Source: Agrypnia vestita
Taxonomy: Eukaryota; Arthropoda; Insecta; Trichoptera; Phryganeidae
Direction of reading: 5' to 3'
DNA: 64,000 nucleotides
Assembly (NCBI GenBank): GCA_016648135.1
Contig: JADDOH010024906.1
Span: 62,001 to 126,000 of the forward strand
A model generated the notes under the pieces. The model saw only the letters and a list, made by a program, of their open reading frames with translations. It was not told the DNA's origin and searched no databases. This document shows positions 21,355 through 31,865 of this stretch, piece after piece; the stretch's first letter is position 1; every line of letters starts with the position of its first letter. A program made the position numbers and the translations under genes.

Positions 21355-21621
21355 ACGAAAATAACAGTTTATAAAACCAGTTAATTTGTTTACATTATTT
21401 TTTAGTATGTTTTTATACAATATTTGTTATTTAATACTCAATAAATATATTTCTTATTCAAAATCACGCAACAAAAATAACTGGGGTAGAATTTTGGGGG
21501 CTGGAACGGATTAATGGTAGTTCAATTAATTTCAATGTCGAAAATTGCTTTGAGATACGAGAAAATTGATATACGAGCAGGGTTGCGGAACGAATTAAAC
21601 TCGTATGTCGAGGTACCACTG

Positions 21622-21811
21622 TATTTCATAAATCTTGTGAAAATAGTTATTAAGATATTGAGTAACTGGGTGCTCCGGTGATTTGGTTAATAACAGATTA
21701 AAATCACCGTTACAAAAATATGATCCGTCTCCATCGTCTATGGCTCGTTCGTTTCTATGGACGTCCGCCGTATGACATCACGTGTAATAGGTAGCAGAGC
21801 CACGGAGCGCG
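21622..21811. other. Spacer upstream of the first zinc-finger-type exon
   Basis: No supported feature. G+C content rises towards 21812. Confidence 0.35.
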
Positions 21812-21934
21812 CTGCCCGAGATGTTCCTGCCGTCAAGCCCGAGCCAGGGTCTGCAGCCGGGAGCGGCGATGAGGGAGCGCCCTCCTCTGCAGCCAGCAAG
21901 CAGGAGTACTAGAGGGAGGATGAACCGCGCGGCG
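21812..21934 (+). pseudogene. Exon-like copy of a zinc-finger gene N-terminal segment, with a stop codon
   Basis: The frame reads DVPAVKPEPGSAAGSGDEG then APSSAASKQEY, a TAG, and REDEPRGG up to a GTAAGG donor-like site at 21935. The (V)KPEPG / KQE words are reminiscent of acidic and SUMO-site-like linkers in insect C2H2 proteins. Its DNA shares GCCGGGAGCGGCGAT with the exon at 23231-23345, so the two look like duplicates. The internal TAG suggests a dead copy. Confidence 0.45.
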
Positions 21935-23029
21935 GTAAGGAGTCGGCTCATTCTAGAATAGTAATTAACTATGTGAACTGCCTTTGTCTGAAGTTACTGG
22001 TCTGTTACTGAAGTCCAAGATGAACGAGAAGTCTCAACTAATGTGACCAGATTGTCAATTATCTAAAAGCTTAAAAATTACAGCTCTTAAAACATTTCAA
22101 AATTATTTAAATATGGAACGATGCGCTGGAGTCATTGACACTAGTGCGTCACCATAGACAATCTGTAATCTTCTCTTGCGGCTTAAAAATCACAGTTATC
22201 ATAACTTTCATCACACGTATCAATGAAATTATTAATTAAACTACGAAATGTCTTGATTTTGTTATAGGAATAGCGAAAGACTTATTTAAACCGCTTATAA
22301 TCTTATAAATGGCTCTCAAGCTTAGTAATAATACACAGTACCGAGTAGAATGAAGGGCGGATCGTGTGAACCAGGTCGTGTAAAACGCGCGAGCGAGGAG
22401 AGGATAGTAAAGAAAATATGTGACACAAAAGGTCTGGCATTGTCAGGTAAACCAAATGTTTAGAACGGCCTTGTTAAAAGCTTCAACAATCAAAGAGGGT
22501 GCATGGGAAGATGTATGCAGGTGGACGGGCAAAAGTGGTGTGCTAGAAGAGAAGAGTGCGGCAATCTATCCTCTCAGTATATTTCTGCGGGTATATAGAG
22601 TGATGTTTAATTATTTTTATAGTTATTCATAGTAACCTAGAATATAAAACTTCAGGGAAGGAATGAGCGGTTGGTTGTTAATGTTTATTTTTCGACCGGA
22701 GATAGGCTCCGAGAGCAAATCAAGATGTACAGGTAACAGTTTGTAAATTAGTAAATTATTAATAACAAAAATGGTACACGTATAAAAACGATGAAAAGAT
22801 CGAACAAAAAGAATGTACCGCGGATGCGAGACGCCGACAGAGAAGGTTTTCTAAACAAACGCGCGGTACCTGGAATGGATTGAGACTACTGTACTGCGTC
22901 ATCTAAAATGACCCCCTTGTTCCCATTTGTTTACATAGGAGGCGACGGCCCTGCCGCGGTTGTTTTTATATTAACCTAATAAAAAGGATCCTCGCTATCG
23001 AAAGTAGGTAGGTACCTACACGGCCACAA
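21935..23029. other. Intron-like or intergenic stretch
   Basis: No coding segment is supported; the open frame 22420-22632 (+) shows no recognisable motif. Confidence 0.35.
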
Positions 23030-23190
23030 AATGACAATTTGGTCTCCATTGTATTAATTTCATTAATGAATACTCGGTCTAAACATGTTAGTTTGTTTGG
23101 TACTTTATTCCATAACTTTGGTGCAGCCATTGGGATGGCACGTCCCACTGTATCGATTCTATTTTTGATTTCAGAAGTGAGCTTCAACAG
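23030..23190 (-). pseudogene. LINE reverse-transcriptase C-terminal fragment
   Basis: The minus-strand frame reads SEIKNRIDTVGRAIPMAAPK then LWNKVPNKLTCLDRVF, the (A)APKLWN.LP...R......FK ending common at the C terminus of non-LTR retrotransposon polyproteins. The piece is isolated and ends abruptly. It sits just before the zinc-finger-type exon on the opposite strand. Confidence 0.6.
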
Positions 23191-23230
23191 TGTCGTTTGG
23201 ACTGCCGAAGGAGGTGTTATGCGCACACAG

Positions 23231-24170
23231 GAGTGGTGTCCAGCCGGGAGCGGCGATAGGGCACCCTCCACTGATGTAGACATATCCCATGTTAACATCA
23301 AGCAAGAGTGCTCGGAGTCCTCCGAGTGGACCGACCAATGCGCCGGTAAGTAGTTGACTCCCCTCAATGAAAAACCTATGAAGCAGAACACGCACAGACC
23401 TTTACAGGACGCTGTAAAGATATGTGGTGTATGGAAGAAATAAATGTGTATAAACAAGTTATTGCTTCTCATAATACTTTAAGGAATTTTGAAGGAATTG
23501 CTAAATGCAGAGGCAGCCAAAAATATTTTTTTTCCATATTTATCTTTTTTGGAATATAAAAAGTATTTAAAAATACAGCGAAGGCTCATATTTTTTAAAA
23601 ATATTTTCTTTCGTAGCTAAGTGCATCAAATTTTAAAATAAAATATATATATAAGTGAACATCAAAAGTACAACAAATATTTTATTTATACAAATAATTT
23701 AATTACATTGCAGACCTCTCAAGAGTACTAGATTCCATTTCGGCAATCCCAACTGAGCCTCCGCCTGCCTCTGGAAAACAGCCAGAATTTGCGATCAGTT
23801 TCAAAATATTCGCCAAAATATCCTCAGATGAGCACACAGCAAAGAGACTTTCTTGTTCTCAGTGCAATTATTCAAGCAATCGAAAAAAAGGCATGCGCTT
23901 ACGCATTCTACTGAGAAACCGTTTTCATGTACAGAGTGTTCTTACACGTGCAATCACATAACTTCCTTAAGAGTTCACGCCTTTTATCATACTAGAAAAA
24001 AAAGCATTGAAAAAATGAAGAGCAAGCAGGACGCTGAATCTCACCAGCAGCGGTTCTCTTCCCACGGCTGCACGCCCTATAACCTGTGGAGCTAGGGTCG
24101 AACTCTTCCGCCACCTCAGGACCCACAGCCATGAAGTGCCGTCTTCCTTCGACACAAACAATAGATGATA
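23231..24170 (+). pseudogene. Two-exon C2H2 zinc-finger gene, frameshifted
   Basis: Exon 23231-23345 reads WCPAGSGDRAPSTDVDISH and VNIKQECSESSEWTDQCA and ends at a GTAAGT donor (23346). An acceptor CAG ends at 23713, and the next exon opens DLSRVLDSISAIPTEPPP, ending SCSQCNYSSNRKK. Both exons join in the same phase (a split GAC codon). A frameshift near 23890 separates the first finger from the second, which is intact: HSTEKPFSC, C..C, 12 residues, H, 3, H (about 23905-23980). A further finger-like half (CGARVELFRHLRTHSH) ends in TGA near 24170 in a third frame. Insect C2H2 proteins of this kind bind DNA in the nucleus. As written the gene is broken. Confidence 0.6.
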
Positions 24171-24714
24171 AGTGTTGGAGCACCAGCGGATAGCGCTCGA
24201 ATAATTCAGAAAACTGAGGGCGCCGTCTAGCGCTATTGGAAAAAATTTAATGTGTCGTACAATAAAGGCCTGAAGAGAGAAACATTGCTTTTTATTATTA
24301 TTATTTTATAATAATTTTGGAACCAATATTTTATTATAACAATAGGAATTATCCCCTACAGATCTGACCAAGGATCAATCTGGGAACCATGAATTCATTT
24401 TATGAGAAAGAGTGATAATAAAGAGTACAATACTTCTCAGACTAAATGAGTTCAGGGATTAAATAACGAGTATATTTTATTTAAATCAGTAATGCAAACA
24501 TAAAACAAAATCGAAACCAGTAAAAAACTTCCATGATATTTTTCTGTCACTCCGAATAGTCGTTGGGTTTGTATGACATAGCGATTTGATCGAAAAGTAT
24601 AAGAAGAAAATAGATTTAATATTTATTGAGATATTACATATATTTATCGTTTTTCGAGGCTATGCATATCTGTTCGCTGGTTTTATTCGAGTTACGAAGC
24701 AACAGATAAGATTA
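24171..24714. other. Intergenic stretch, no feature recognised
   Basis: A/T-rich; an AATAAA at 24261-24266 could serve the zinc-finger gene. Confidence 0.4.
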
Positions 24715-24927
24715 TTACACTTTTAGATAATCGCGCATTCGAAGCAAAGTAATATTACAATGTTCTCTCAGGTTTCCACGGCCGTTCAGAATATTCTGTA
24801 TGTAGTTTTCTAGGATATTTTGCCGTATTTGTGTGACCTCTCTGGCCAACGTTTCGGATCCCATCGCAGGAGCCATCATCAGCCAGAGGTCACATATACA
24901 CGGCAAACTAGAAAACTACATACAGAA
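24715..24927 (-). repeat. Palindromic Penelope-type terminus with hammerhead-like core
   Basis: On the minus strand CTGATGA (24882-24876), a stem-forming GGCTCC...GGGATCC and GAAAC (24855-24851) follow one another. The flanks TTCTGTATGTAGTTTTCTAG and GTGACCTCT are repeated inversely at 24794-24841 and 24887-24927. A related copy lies at 57269-57480. The two share a translated word order (PAMGSET.AR.V..IR.N, then IL.GR.N.R). Confidence 0.65.
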
Positions 24928-25890
24928 CAATATTGTAATGTTGCTGTTTAATTTAACACGTCTTAAATTCTGGCTTGTGATTTTCTTTTTCCATTTTGCT
25001 GATCGACGAATGGTATTGTGTATTCATTTGTACGATACTGTTTAATTAAGGTGGCTTGGACATTTGGCCCTCGACCCTCCTAGGATAGAGGGTGAAGATG
25101 TTAATGATAATATCGAGACGTTTGTTATTACCGGTCGAGGCGTCTGACTACTCCTCTGGAGGCGTCAGCATATTTTTACTACCTACTTTTTGGCTACCGG
25201 GGTGACCCTGAAAATAAATCGTAAAATTCAATTCATTTACAGTTTTTTGGACGCTGCAATATAGGAGACGGAACGTGAATTTTTATCTTTTTGTAAACAT
25301 TGTATTTAACAACCTACGCAAAAATATTAATATATTTTCCCCCAAACTTTCTGTTGAAACTATTTTTATTCAATTTATAAAAAAAATATATGGTCTTTAT
25401 ATGGAAATATTTCGAGAAAAAGTGTACCAAAGATAACTCTATTGCTAGAAACATTAAATAGGGCTTCGGGATAATATTTTTTTGTGATTAATAACAAAGT
25501 ATTTTGTTGACTTAAAAAAAAAATGCATTAAGAGTTGTGATGGTCGACAAAGAGATAGATTTAATAAATTTAGAAAATCTTAAAATAATAATATTCAAAA
25601 AACCAAGTATGGACATCAAAAATATATTTCTTCTGTTTTAAATCGTTTAAAAGTAAAAGCCTGATATATTTCTTCTCAGGATTCTATGTATTACAAGAGG
25701 ACGACGAAATATGAATATTCAGCTATAAAAGTAATATTTCTTAGATATTTAATATACCATAGATATAATTCTGTGTTAAATTAATATTGTTTATGACAAT
25801 CCTAATAGACTCGACCTTGTAAGTAGGTGCGAACGAGCCTTTATTATTTCTGAATCGGAACAGCAAGTCTCGCGTGTGGCGGGTGCTTTT
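24928..25890. other. AT-rich intergenic stretch, no feature recognised
   Basis: No coding or repeat family assigned. Confidence 0.4.
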
Positions 25891-25904
25891 CTATTATTTT
25901 AACG

Positions 25905-26100
25905 AAACGGACCAATCACAGGCGTGCTTTGCCTTCGACGGGTTGAGCCAATAGCGACCATCCTGATGACTGAATCCGGCCAATGGCAGGCACCGGCGGT
26001 GAAGTCATGGCGCATAGGATGACTCACTGCACTTGCGTGGATTTCGGAGGTATGTTGCAATCGTTACTATAAAAGGAGCGGGTGCCATATAATCGGGCCC
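25905..26100 (+). promoter_or_regulatory. Promoter-like block: three CCAAT boxes and a TATA box
   Basis: CCAAT occurs at 25912-25916, 25948-25952 and 25980-25984, then TATAAAA at 26068-26074, in a G+C-rich island within A/T-rich DNA. Spacing and order fit an RNA polymerase II promoter. The transcribed side (26082-26270) has an open frame without recognisable product, so this may be a solo LTR or an isolated gene promoter. Two imperfect copies of a 20-odd-base word (CATTTGCGAGCGGA / CATTTGCGGACGGA) follow at about 26117 and 26179. Confidence 0.5.
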
Positions 26101-26392
26101 CTTCAGTTCGAGACCAGCATTTGCGAGCGGAAGCGCTGCCCGAGAGACTACCGACAGAGCCCTCAGTTTCAGAATATCATTTGCGGACGGAGTTGCTGTC
26201 CGGACGTGAGGAGGAATCTACCATTTCATCATTAACAGAGAGGACCATACCGCCACTGTGTAACAGCTAAGGAACACATTTATATTATCTATCGATTAAT
26301 TATTTTCACTATCGAAATGTATTTATTTTGGAAAGATTTAAAATCGGAGCAATTATGTATAAATAATATTACGATTTCTTGTGTGATATTGG

Positions 26393-26710
26393 TTCAATTC
26401 GTGTGGGAATATCTCCCGAACGAATATATTTTGATGCATGGGAATTTTCATGCCATTTGTATTAACAATTGATTTTACGGAGCTCTATAGGCAGTGCTTA
26501 ATAGATTTATAATAATAGTTGACGCGTTATGTATTGCGTAACCAGATATCAATCCAATTCGTGCGGGGATATCTCCCAAACGAACATGTTTTGTTGCATA
26601 GGGATTTTCATACTATTTGTACTAACAATTGAATTCGCGGAATTCTATAAGAAACGCTTAGTAGCTTTATAATAATTGTATTGCGTAAGTATTGCGCAAT
26701 CCAGTCTTCA
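26393..26710 (+). repeat. Two tandem copies of a 160-bp unit
   Basis: CCAATTCGTG / TCAATTCGTG, ATATCTCCC.AACGAA, GGGATTTTCAT / GGAATTTTCAT and TTTATAATAAT recur exactly 160 bases apart (starts at 26393 and 26553). Confidence 0.75.
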
Positions 26711-27559
26711 ATTAACTCTTTATGATTTGAGAAACTCGGTATATCCGGCTTAACAAGTAGCTTCAGAACGACGAGTAAAGGACAGAATGGGGAGATCTAA
26801 CTAAAGATTGGGGATATCTGGTTTGTGATGGCCTAGCTGGTTGGGGCGTAGATGCTTGCCGGCACTTGGGCGTGGAACCCGCACAAGCCCCTGCAGGGTC
26901 CCTTAAAAGCGGGGCCCTCCTTGTTGCTCGGGGTCGTCAATAAACCGACCTCTTTCCTCACCAGGCGCAGGGCCACATAACCCACAAAAGGTTCCCTTTG
27001 TCTTTGGAAGGATTTTCGTGCCTGAATGCTGTAAAACCTTGATAGAAAACGTTAACTTCTATTTCGTCCTCTGTAAGAAAGACAGGGCCAGAATAAGTAT
27101 AAAAATCATTCACTCATATGGAATAGCTGGGATATTTTTTTATTTTTATTATTTTATTTATTATTAATTACACGGCTTAATAGCCTTTTACAAACAGGTT
27201 TATACATAATTAAAATACAACAAACGATTAAATGTAAAAGAAAAATAAAGGGTATAAATGTAAAAAAGTATATATACATAGTTTAAACATAATGAGGTTA
27301 GACATATATGTAAAAAAAGTATATATGCAAAAAAGTGTAAAGTAGCAGGTTTATACATTATTTATATTATTTTTTATATATATTTTTTATATATACATTA
27401 TATATATATATTTATATATTTATATTATAAACATGTTACTAACACTCTAAAATTTGACCAAAGTAAATGTTGCAAGATGCAGAATCGTGGGACGCCGCTC
27501 TGAAAAGGCATAATGAGATTGCACAATAATTTGTAACATTGCTGACTATGCCCGCAAAG
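26711..27559. other. Mixed stretch with a G+C-rich block and AT-rich low-complexity DNA
   Basis: A G+C-rich block at about 26830-26990 contains CTTAAAAGC and an AATAAA at 26939-26944, which could be the R region of a decayed LTR. 27120-27430 is low-complexity A/T sequence. Confidence 0.35.
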
Positions 27560-27577
27560 GAGGCTAATGTCGTCATC

Positions 27578-27720
27578 AATTCGTACCAAAAGAGTACATG
27601 ATTCTTCAAACACCGGCCTAAAAGAAAGTCGCCTTAAGACAACAAACATCATCAGAAACTCGTACCAAAAGAGTACGGCCATCTCAATTATAAGCCTAAA
27701 AGAGGGGCGTCACAGGATCA
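27578..27720 (+). repeat. Local duplication of about 77 bp
   Basis: TCGTACCAAAAGAGTAC occurs at about 27581 and 27659, each followed by CCTAAAAGA and CGTC/CGCC words. The open frames here follow the duplication and are not supported as genes. Confidence 0.5.
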
Positions 27721-27789
27721 CATCTCGTAAAGAAGAGATAGAGTCTCAGGATGCAGTAAGTTCCAGAGGAGCAAGGAGGGTCATTTAGT

Positions 27790-30660
27790 CACTTAGGAAG
27801 TTGGCCACCGGGTCTAGGCGGGCGCGGAGCCTAAATCCCCCTCAGCAGAGATGCTGGGGATTTAAAACTAAAATTTAGCATTCAAAGAAACTATTATTTC
27901 ATATAAACTCACGGGCTGTTATAAAATTCCTACGAACGGACTATCCTGAGACCTTATCTACTTATTCATAAAGAAGTTTCGCTTCAAAAATGTTGAATTT
28001 CGTAGATAGCAAATATATGTATTATTTTCCCATGGAATTAATATGAACAGGTTCATGCACGTCTACGACGAAACCATTCAAGGTAAGAATATGCTAATAC
28101 AAAGTGTTTATAATTATTAATTTCAGTTTTATTTAATATATGTGAATTTTTCCCTAGCGCCGTTCGAACGACTTTACTAGTTTGTCTCAAAACGGAAATG
28201 TTTTATTTCTAATACACGAATTCTTTCTGGTCAACGTATTTTATTGTAACATAAATGTATAGATTATTTGGTTCGTTAGATGTTTATATTACGTATTATT
28301 ATGCAATCGTTTCCAATACTGCTCCTATAAAAGAATTTTAAGTTATTACGATACACAACGGGGTCCTTCATCCATTAGATGAATCATGTGCCAATTCAAC
28401 GATGTATTACGGATAGTATAGACTTAATTTAATCGAGGTTTAATTGCATTTATTATTTCTAGTAAGGGTTTGAGTGTCGGTTCCAGATTCCATTATGAGG
28501 CGGAAATAGTTCATAATCATAGTTCGACTGTAATAGGTATTTTTGTCGCATAAGAGGTAACATTTTTAGAAGTATAATTGTGTTTCTATGTTTCGTCCCT
28601 GACAAACAGGATGGTACAGCTGTGGTTATTTAGGTTATACACTTAGTAAATGCAAAGGGCATTAGGTATTATCAATTTCGTATGCGAATCCAAGATGTTA
28701 GAAATATTTTAGTTCATATAATTTCATTGAATATTTGCTGCAGAATAATATTTTATGAGAGAAGTAGTTAATATTCCATTCAAAGCAAAAGTTTTTAGTC
28801 AATATCTTTATAGGTAATATTCAACAGGAAATCAGACATGTTAATATGTATTATTAGTTAATTTATTGTATAGAGTAATTTCGTATAGTATAGAACATTA
28901 CTTCATATGAAAAATTGAATTTTAGTAGTAGTAAAATTCTGTGTAGAATATTTTATTTTAAAGAATTATATTCCTACGACGTATTTTTTTTGACGGGTCA
29001 CCCCACTTGCATTCATCGCAATGCTTGCCGTGACCAGGAGGATGATTTATATTAAAACACAATAAAATGCTCTATAATATTAATTTAACATCATTACGAC
29101 ATTAAATACAGTCTGCTTGAATTGATTAGGATGCCCTATGTAGCTGGGTCATCACAGAGTGAATGGATCTTTCATAATGAAATTAATTTAATGCATGTTT
29201 AGCTGTAATTTTGGCAACAAGATTCGAAAATTTTACACCAATTTGACTCTTTAGACTGCAAAAACGTGAATCATGTACTATGGAGCCTTAAAAAGGACAT
29301 TAAAAAATTAGTAATAGTACAGAATTAATGAAAATGTTATTAAATAGAAGAGACTTATTTTGATTTTGGTAATTTATGTATTGTTTCTTGTATTGTGTTT
29401 TGTATTGTAGATTTGTATTGAGTTTTTAAGATTTACGTAATTAATTCATATGCATTCTTGTATTTAAAATTTACAATGCATATATATATATATATTGTGA
29501 CGTAATAAATCATGTTCGTCACACTCATTCGCGGAACACTAAAACAAAAAGAAATATTTAAATCACCGCGCATAATATTGTACCGATAAAACAATGTTAA
29601 CACGCGTAGGTACTGTGTGTGCATAATCGGTGCCGCGTACATTTGCAAACTTTTGGCGGCATTATCGGTCAATACGGAACAACATGGCGTCATTCAGATT
29701 TTGATACTCTGCCGCACGAGATGTGAAACTCTACGCACCCTGTTGAGAGGGTTCCTACGACGGGATCACAATGTGAAGCCGTCTTCGGATGTCGAGCGTG
29801 CGGCTTGCTGAGAGCTCGATGTCCAGCACAAGGGCAGGGGACCACCTGGCGGCGTAGGAGTCAGCATCCATGGACCCAGTGGATGCCGGTCTCACCCTGA
29901 CCTGATATAGTACACCTTGGCGTGATGCAGGAGAAAAGCATTGTCTGAACAGTTCCGTTCTTACGCCGAAAGACCTGGTATTATCTGATCTCATACTATA
30001 TTTTAAGTATCCATCATACCGTTCAGCGTCACGGCTACGTAAAGTTTTGTGAAGCACGGAGGTTTGGAAGAAATATGCAGCATCTGTGATCTATTCTTAA
30101 GGTCATTTTGAGCATCATGTGGATGCGTTGTTGTACGTGTTAATTGTGTCATCCAATTGGAATGTAAATTCCAACCTGATGATTTCCCGTTCCCCGACAT
30201 TTGCGCTAGCGCCACCGCCTATAGAGTCTTAAAAATATAGTTTAAGTTGTCTTCTCCCTTGTATCGCGGCCGTCAGCGACGATGTCGCGGAGAGGTCAAT
30301 TTATTTTTAATTAGAAAATATGATTTTAATGAACCAAATTTAGCGATATCATTGAATTTGCCTGTTGTCGCCCTTTCATGGCACAGATAATTGTCGCCCT
30401 TTCATGGCACAGATAATTAGAATAAATGCTTATGTTGATTTCACAAAATGTCTTGTTATGTAAACCCATCTTTGTTAATCTGTTGCAACTTGAACTTGTT
30501 AATATGAGAGGCACCTGAAGCGGCTCGAGAGAGAGAGTTCAGAGCGCACTTCACCGAAAGAACCCTGAGATTGACATAGAGGAGTAAGGTTAGTCCCATT
30601 CTTCTCCGATTGAACTAGCTGGTGACGACGAGGGGCTCAGATCACAAGGATCTGAACTCC
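27790..30660. other. Intergenic stretch, no gene recognised
   Basis: Mostly A/T-rich. A richer block at 29620-30240 has overlapping open pieces without motifs. A 26-base word (GTCGCCCTTTCATGGCAC core) is tandemly doubled at about 30367-30418. Confidence 0.4.
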
Positions 30661-30671
30661 AAGTCATAATC

Positions 30672-30674
30672 TAT

Positions 30675-30736
<62 letters not shown>

Positions 30737-30750
30737 ATATATATATATTG
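30672..30750. repeat. (TA)n microsatellite
   Basis: About 75 bases of alternating T and A with few interruptions. Confidence 0.9.
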
Positions 30751-31099
30751 TCACGGTTTATTTTCCACCTTCTTCGGTTACGCAAATAGACTTGCAAACC
30801 TAACATTTGCAGTACTTAGTTATCTTCACTATTAAAAAATTACTTGTACGTGTACGTGTACACCGGCGCGGGTGCGAATATTTATTAAGGTTTGCCACAC
30901 TAACGCCGTGTCTCTACATAAACCGTGCGCAGCTACTCTAACACACTTTTTGTCTATGGTACGCGCAGTATTTGACATCTCGTTCAAGAGGGCCACCCGC
31001 GAGAAGTTTATTTTACAAGTGCTGGTAGCTCGCTTTTACGGTACAAATTTTTATTTTTATATATGGCTCTTGTTTATATTATGTTCCCAACAGGGCGGC
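30751..31099. other. Spacer after the TA microsatellite
   Basis: No motif is found in the open piece 30872-31105 (+). Confidence 0.35.
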
Positions 31100-31230
31100 T
31101 CTTAAGCCACTTCACAGCGGCTTTCCAATGAAATCAGGCTCTCAAGCCACTTCGCGGCTCTCAAGCCACTTCACAGCGGCTTTCCAATGACCTCATTTTT
31201 GGAACAATGGCTGCAAGCCACTTCGCATCA
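31100..31230 (+). repeat. Local repeats of AAGCCACTTC / AGCGGCTTTCCAATGA
   Basis: The word CAAGCCACTTC recurs four to five times and CAGCGGCTTTCCAATGA twice. No product is recognised. Confidence 0.6.
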
Positions 31231-31671
31231 GGCTTTTGCTAAGCCATTCGATCTCTCTAAGGGTCACCCCTTGGTATCCACATCTGGAGGCGGCCAAGGA
31301 GGCCGCAATCAACGGCTTCAGACGACCATCCTTGAGCCAGGCTTCCCCTGCAGTTCTTCAACGGCCGGATGAACTGCAGGCTGTCAGGATGCTCCATCTT
31401 CACTGCTAAAGGACCCTTCACAAAAATTAACATCAAATCATTTAATTTATCCGCCGAGGCCTCAAGAATTCCTTTTAATCTTCCTCAAGACGCTCCGAAA
31501 AAAGCCATCGGAAGGTCACGCCAGCTTATTGTTGTCTGCATCACCTGACGCAGCATGAAATTTATTCAAAGCTTATGTCTTACTAAATAAAGCATCGTAT
31601 TTTAAATTCGAGGTTATTCTAAAACTTAGCTTCCTGTTCTTGATTTCGAATTGAACTTAAATCTTAGAAAA
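31231..31671. other. Spacer, no feature recognised
   Basis: Slightly G+C-richer to about 31540, then A/T-rich. Nothing assigned. Confidence 0.35.
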
Positions 31672-31865
31672 CTTGTTCACCTTTTCTAACCTAGCTTCTT
31701 TTTTAACTTAAACTCTTTATTTGTGATAAAACAATAGTTTTCGCCTTTTCTAACCTAGTTTCTTTTTTTAAATTAAACTCTTTATTGGTGATAAAACAGT
31801 TATTTTCACCTTTTCTAACCCAGCTCTTTTTCAACTTAAACTCTTTATTTTGTGATAAAAAAATG
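31672..31865 (+). repeat. Three tandem copies of a 64-65-bp unit
   Basis: CCTTTTCTAACC starts at 31680, 31744 and 31809, each followed by AACTCTTTATT and GTGATAAAA. Confidence 0.8.

Larger units (their letters stand above)
19539..21621 (+). mobile_element. pogo/Tigger-like (Tc1-mariner superfamily) DNA transposon relic
   Basis: The element starts CAGTGGTACCACGACA at 19539 and ends in the complement of CAGTGGTACCTCGACA at 21621, flanked by TA at 19537-19538 and 21622-21623. The terminal inverted repeats of about 25 bases and the TA duplication fit the mariner superfamily; the sequence CAGTGGTACCTCGACATACG is of the Tigger/pogo kind as I recall it. Only a C-terminal transposase scrap remains (21226-21354). 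The interior contains repeated ...GCATGCTCATTA words, a 47-base direct duplication (19790-19836 and 19920-19967) and several palindromes. Confidence 0.75.
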
